64,000 bases of DNA from Glandiceps talaboti. Taxonomy: Eukaryota > Hemichordata > Enteropneusta > Spengelidae. Of this stretch, positions 59,406 to 64,000 are shown piece after piece (the stretch's first letter is position 1; every line of letters begins with the position of its first letter). A program made the position numbers and the translations under genes. The notes under the pieces were generated by a model. It did no database searches and had not been told where the DNA came from. It worked only from the letters and a program-made list of their open reading frames with translations. The stretch lies in contig NC_135554.1 in NCBI RefSeq assembly GCF_964340395.1, positions 16,204,092 to 16,268,091 of the forward strand, read 5' to 3'.

Positions 59406-60880
59406 CAAAATAGAACATGTTTGTCTCTGAAAGAGAACAAATTTTGACGACATCTTTTAGTACAAGGTGAATGTACTAATAGTATTTTCTGTCTTATGAA
59501 AGAAATCATCTTTTGTTTTTGAGTATAAAGTAATGTAATTATTATTATTATTCAGATATTATAAGAAGTAAATTATACTAAGTAGTACAAGGATCTTTCA
59601 TCAAAATGAAGGATTGTTATATATCCAAGGAAAAAAAAAATTGAAATATTCAAGTGATGTCAAATTTTTCTGATCATTGTTAAACTTGATTCATATTTTC
59701 TCGTCTTAAATTGAAACGTTTTGTATTTACTAGACAAGAACTGCTTGTGCAATTTTTAAAAAAATTACAATTGTGGCTGACATTCTTGTGTTTTATTGTA
59801 GATTGAAAGGTTTTTATATACCATCTAGCAGCAAAAAAAAAACTTACCATTTTATACTTGTATTATTTTTGCATATGTTAACTTGGCTGTTTAATCTGAA
59901 TACATTACTCCCTCCTCAGGCTCTCCTCTGTAAACTAAATTTATAGTATAAGAAACATACATTGTGTGGGTTGATACAAAATGGAAGAGCTATGACTGTA
60001 CAATCTATATATTTGCTACTAGAAGTAACTTTTTCTAAAATTCATGCTACTAATTTGCTTGAAAGTTCACAGTATTGAGAAAAATGCCAAAAAAGTACAC
60101 TTTTATGCCGATTCAAAGTATTTAGATTATATACTTGTCCAAATAGAGAGAGATTAGAGTAGATAATATTCAAATCAAGAGGCACACATTGTAAATCTTT
60201 ACTCTAGTAATTTACATAATTTGACATTTACATATTGTGAGTGGTACACTTACACAATGTTCATCTGCCTGACTGTTGTACATTAGGTCCTATTTTTTAT
60301 GGTGAATTTTAGAGTTGTTTTATGTTGAATGCCACGATTTGTACTTCTTTGATAAGTGAAAATATGAACCGCTTCTACTGTGTTTGAGTGTTTATATGAG
60401 GTGTCTAGATTCAAAGAATGCACTTTACACAAATTTGAAAGTGTCTCAGTATAGGGAGGTGGCATATATGTAAAGATTTGCAGTTTTATTTTACTACCAG
60501 TATTTTGTGTTCAATACCAAAAGATATGAGGATATAAACATTGCATGTATTTTATTCTCATGCTTTTTTAAAGTGGCCATATGGATGAGAATTGGGGTAG
60601 TTATTTTTCAGTTTTAATTGATAAAACAACTTTGTTGTGTTTGTCTTCTTGAAAAAACAACATGCCTTGTTTGTAAGTCAATGAATTGCAAAACATTTTT
60701 TTTTAAACGTGTAAAAATTTTATTCTATGTACAATAACAAACTTTTTGCATCTTTTTGCAATTTATTGAGTTACAAACAATGACTTTGTATGCATTATTG
60801 CACATTGTTTTTTCAAGTACAAAACATTCAAGTTGTTCAATAAATTAAATTCCAAAATAAATCCCCAATTTTGGTTCATA
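59406..60880 (+). other. 3' UTR of the ABCA gene with polyadenylation signals
   Basis: AT-rich and without ORFs. AATAAA occurs at 60839-60844 and again at 60856-60861, with a further one at 61083-61088. The first pair, about 1.44 kb after the stop, is the most likely 3' end. Vertebrate ABCA1 also has a long 3' UTR. Confidence 0.6.
60839..60861 (+). terminator. Overlapping candidate poly(A) signals
   Basis: Two AATAAA hexamers 17 bases apart, followed within 40 bases by a T/G-containing stretch (TTTTGGTTCATATGG). Candidate end of the ABCA transcript. Confidence 0.5.
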
Positions 60881-61196
60881 TGGCTTGTTCAAAGTCGTTA
60901 CCAGCCAATGTTCAAGGATTACACTTAAAGTGTCAATTTGTCTGCCACACACCTAAGCTTCTGTAAATTGAACAAAAAAGTACTCAAACAGCATGTAAAT
61001 CTTCACATATATTCTTCCTGTCCCCTGTGGTCTCAGGGGCTTCGTGTGATTGCCCTTTACGTGCACTGCCTGATATAATTCAAATAAACAATGAACATAT
61101 AACTTAATATAAGGTATTCTTTTCTTGAAACTTTTGAACAGGTTTCATCGTAGTTATGCAGTTGTATTGTTTTGTTTACCTGTGTGTATGTGGTGT

Positions 61197-61223
61197 GAAT
61201 AATAATAATAATAATAATAATAT
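61197..61223 (+). repeat. (AAT)n microsatellite
   Basis: Nine trinucleotides downstream of the ABCA 3' end. Confidence 0.95.
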
Positions 61224-61430
61224 TCCCAGCAGGTGATTGCTAACCATGACTGTCAGAATTTTCGCTTACACATGTAAGCAGGTAGTCTAGAGGCTATCTG
61301 TGGCTTCAAATCTCTTCTCACGTCTAGCTCAACGAGGTGCTGAGATGAAATTTCAAATTCGAAATACTCACAGTCATTAAATCAATCACAGAATTCTGCC
61401 CAATGATAAGTTATCATTTATTGTTGGAAA

Positions 61431-61515
61431 TTACATAATGTCCAAATATGGTACAGTAATATCTAAATATGGCACAGTAATGTCCAAATATGGCACATAA
61501 TGTCCAAATATGGTA
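61431..61515 (+). repeat. Short tandem repeat, about 20-22 bp, 4 copies
   Basis: TAATGTCCAAATATGGYACA units. Confidence 0.85.
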
Positions 61516-61964
61516 TATTTATCACATCGGATGTTGCTTATACATTATTTACATCATTCTTAAAGTTGGCATTTACTCATTTGCCTGAACAACTTCATGA
61601 TTTTTGTCATTGAGTTAGACAGGGGGTGAAGAGAGATCTTGAGATTGGATGGCACAGATAACATCTAGACTACATATAAGCAGGTATAAAACATACTTAC
61701 TTTTCCTTATCGTACATGTTAGCAGGTAAACAGAATCTTTATCTTACAGTCTATTCAAAACCTTGAACAAACTAATTCCATTTCATTCTCTGAAATATTA
61801 ATCAAATTCTGAAATAAAAGATCGGCTTCAGTGTTGGCATGTTTCACTAAAGATTTTACCTATCAAATATATAGTAACAGTCAGTAAGTTTTGATATTTG
61901 GGTAACCATATTTTAGCATTACAAGATAATTATTCCAGAGTGTATTGCCAATTGGCAGCAGCCA

Positions 61965-62320
61965 CCAAAGCTATAAGGCATTGGAGAAACCAAAAGCAAT
62001 AGAGAACCAAAGTCTACAGGCAGTATAGAAATCAAGTCTGTAGGCAGTATAGCGTCCAAGTCTATAGGGATTAGAGGACCCAACTCTATGACAGTATAGA
62101 GACAAAGTCTCTAGGCAGTGGAAAACCGAAGTCTATGGACAGTAGACCCCAAAGCTATAAGGCACTGGGGAAACTAGTCTATACGCAGTATAGAAGCCGA
62201 GTCTCTAGGCAGTAGAAAACCAAAGTCTTTAAGAGTAGAAACCAGGAGACCAAAGTCTATAGAGTAGAAACCAGTCTACAGGCAGTAGAGACCAAAGTCT
62301 ATAGACAGTAGAGAAACCAT
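61965..62320 (+). repeat. Degenerate 25-35-bp tandem repeat
   Basis: About a dozen variants of CAAAGTCTATAGGCAGTAGA GAAAC. Irregular spacing and divergence suggest an old minisatellite. Confidence 0.88.
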
Positions 62321-63004
62321 TCTTATTTATAAATGTGTAGCTATTACAGTTTATCCACCAATCCAAGCTGTCTTAAAGAATGAATCCTTGCATTGCCCAG
62401 TAAAGGAATGTGAAGATTCTAGAAGAAATCAAAGTGTCATAACCCATTCATCCAATATATTGTACTTACATTGTGAACAAAGACTTCATTTGATTTGAAT
62501 ATTTGATAGTGACATGATGTGGGCTTCTTACCCAAACAATTCATGTATAAAGTTACTCTTTATTATCATATGTTGTTACTGTTTTATGAGTGTCTCAATG
62601 TTGTTTATACATTGTCATTGTGCAACATTATTGTTCATTTTTTGTATTAAAAAAAACAAACCACACAAATTTCGATTGTGAATCTGAAGTGAAACAATTC
62701 AGAATGTGCAATGCAAGTGATATAAAAAAAAAAGTGACCAAAAGATGAAACATGGGGGGATTTGAAATCTCATCACAGATTTTGTTTCAAAATAATGTGC
62801 CAGAGATTTATTGAAAGACTCAAACATTATGTTGTTGTTCTGTTGTGCGTTTTCTTGGTTATATACATGTTGATATTTGCTACAGACATTTCCATGTGTT
62901 GTGTAAAATTGATGTGCCTTAACTATATTTTACACAGATGATGTTGTGACATTTTTAAAGTCAGTTTTCTCACATCAGTATGCTACATTTATCCATGCAC
63001 ACTC

Positions 63005-63235
63005 ACATGCACGCACACACACACACACACACACGCACAGACGCATGCGCATGCGCACGCACACATTGCACACACACTCACACACACACTCACACACACA
63101 CCATACAACCATATGGTCTCCATAGACCAGTCAGATACAGAAAATGACGGAAAAAAACTTCATGCGAGATGGACCACTAAAATGAGAACTTAGTGGTTCA
63201 CATGGACCACTGGTAAGACAAGTAAATTTCAAACC

Positions 63236-63278
<43 letters not shown>
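63005..63278 (+). repeat. Two (AC)n tracts
   Basis: 63005-63100 is an imperfect ACAC/GCAC tract with alternating GCATGCGCATGCGCACGC (Z-DNA-prone). 63236-63278 is a cleaner (AC)n. Confidence 0.93.
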
Positions 63279-63280
<2 letters not shown>

Positions 63281-64000
63281 ACAGTCAGGATAGATTTGAT
63301 TTTAATAATTGCTCTCAACTTGACATTTGTGTGACGTTTTAAGTTAAAAGTTTTACAAGTTTGTGACAGTGAGATAAATTGGTGTATATAAACTAGACCT
63401 TATTATTCAGTCTTCATCATGAACCATTTCACTTGTATTTGTGTTACAACTTTTTGGAGATGACTTTATTACTTGAGTCTGGACATGCAGAACTAGATAG
63501 AGAAATTACACATCAGAAGAAAGTATATTCCAGTTCTCCTTGTCCTAAGTTGTCATGTGACCATTTTACTTCACTCAAATCAGAATACATGTACACAGAG
63601 CTGTCAATGTATAATTGTTGTGTGTATAGAGTTTTATTCACAATAAACAGAACATTAAAACACTTTGATGTTGCCCAATCTCATCTCTACCTGAATCATG
63701 TTGGCTGTTGTATGTATGGTGAAAAAAGGCACAAGTGAAAGTACAAATTTGTATTTCTTAAAAGAAAAGTTTGGCTGATCATAGCCAATAGAATAGATAC
63801 TTTATTGTCTATGGACAAATGAGAAAGGTTTGGATTCATAGTGAATGTACTCTGACATATAGGGTATGGGTGTGATGTGTATTATTTGATAGACACACAC
63901 AATAATGGCTATTTTATAGTCAAAATTCATAATTTATTACAAAATCAACATTTTTAATACAAAATTCTCATTCAAGCATACCCTGATACGAGTGAAACTC

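Larger units (their letters stand above)
18490..59289 (+). other. Remaining intron sequence of the ABCA gene
   Basis: Stretches over 300 bases in which I see only AT-rich intron DNA: 19276-20348, 23060-23814, 23925-25450, 25652-26396, 26627-27230, 27356-27795, 29773-30524, 31323-31949, 34649-34902, 35678-36177, 39672-39984, 41022-41409, 42024-42440, 42741-43743, 44418-44973, 45170-45478, 48475-48859, 51199-51756, 52171-52564, 52695-53142, 53584-54248, 54321-54702, 54952-55357, 55493-56122, 56395-56749, 56843-57280, 57537-58335, 58523-59289. No nested gene was recognised. Confidence 0.6.
60881..64000. other. Right flank, no recognisable gene
   Basis: AT-rich DNA with the simple repeats listed. 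A 101-codon ORF at 63433-63738 looks like chance: no motif, Tyr/Leu/Ser-rich. An additional AATAAA at 61083 could extend the ABCA 3' UTR. Confidence 0.5.

Noticed and set aside
63433-63738. 101-codon ORF near the right edge
   Set aside because: Low-complexity-leaning chance ORF with no motif, splice partner or codon pattern to support it.

Overview
The window is AT-rich eukaryotic nuclear DNA. It has GT-AG introns, many microsatellites and minisatellites, fragments of LINEs and SINEs, and many short inverted-repeat DNA transposons. One gene dominates it: a full-length ABCA-subfamily lipid transporter of the ABCA1/ABCA4/ABCA7 group on the + strand. I assembled 50 coding exons by eye from 18424 to 59405. 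All codon phases agree across the 49 introns, giving a predicted protein of 2616 residues. The first three coding junctions fall after CDS nucleotides 66, 160 and 302, the same positions as in human ABCA4. The gene architecture, repeat content and frequent TACATGTA-type words suggest a marine invertebrate bilaterian; I cannot name the phylum.

Layout. 1-3645: no recognisable gene. 3646-5663: a 2-kb DNA transposon with C/G-rich inverted ends and an internal 230-bp tandem repeat. 6204-9175: a small palindrome, two decayed non-LTR retrotransposon 3' ends and, between them, a CpG-richer block (about 6990-7610) that is the best promoter / first-exon candidate for the ABCA gene. 9400-18404: repeat-rich DNA, probably a long 5' intron, with a (TAGTC)n satellite carrying a higher-order period, a 30-bp minisatellite and several foldback elements. 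18405-59405: the ABCA coding exons. 59406 to about 60880: 3' UTR with AATAAA signals. 60900-64000: simple and degenerate repeats with no supported gene.

Protein. The order is: cytosolic elbow and TM1 (exons 1-2); large extracellular domain 1 (exons 3-17); TM2-6 (exons 18-20); NBD1 with Walker A, Q-loop, LSGG signature, Walker B and H-loop (exons 22-26); a long Ser-rich regulatory linker (exons 27-32); TM7 (exon 33); extracellular domain 2 (exons 33-36); TM8-12 (exons 37-41); NBD2 (exons 43-47); and a C-terminal tail with the VFxNFA motif (exon 49). Both nucleotide-binding sites look intact.

The most unusual signal is structural. At a dozen or so places in this one gene, an exon edge together with its splice site has been tandemly duplicated into the neighbouring intron. 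Examples are about 13 copies of a 47-bp unit after exon 20, 3 of 56 bp after exon 46, 3 of 116 bp before exon 15, and 102 bp before exon 23. The introns are thereby filled with decoy donors and acceptors. A second, protein-level duplication (exons 4/5/6 versus 7/8/9) lengthens extracellular domain 1. The introns also hold several families of short inverted-repeat elements whose target-site duplications are still visible (TWA and TTAA classes).
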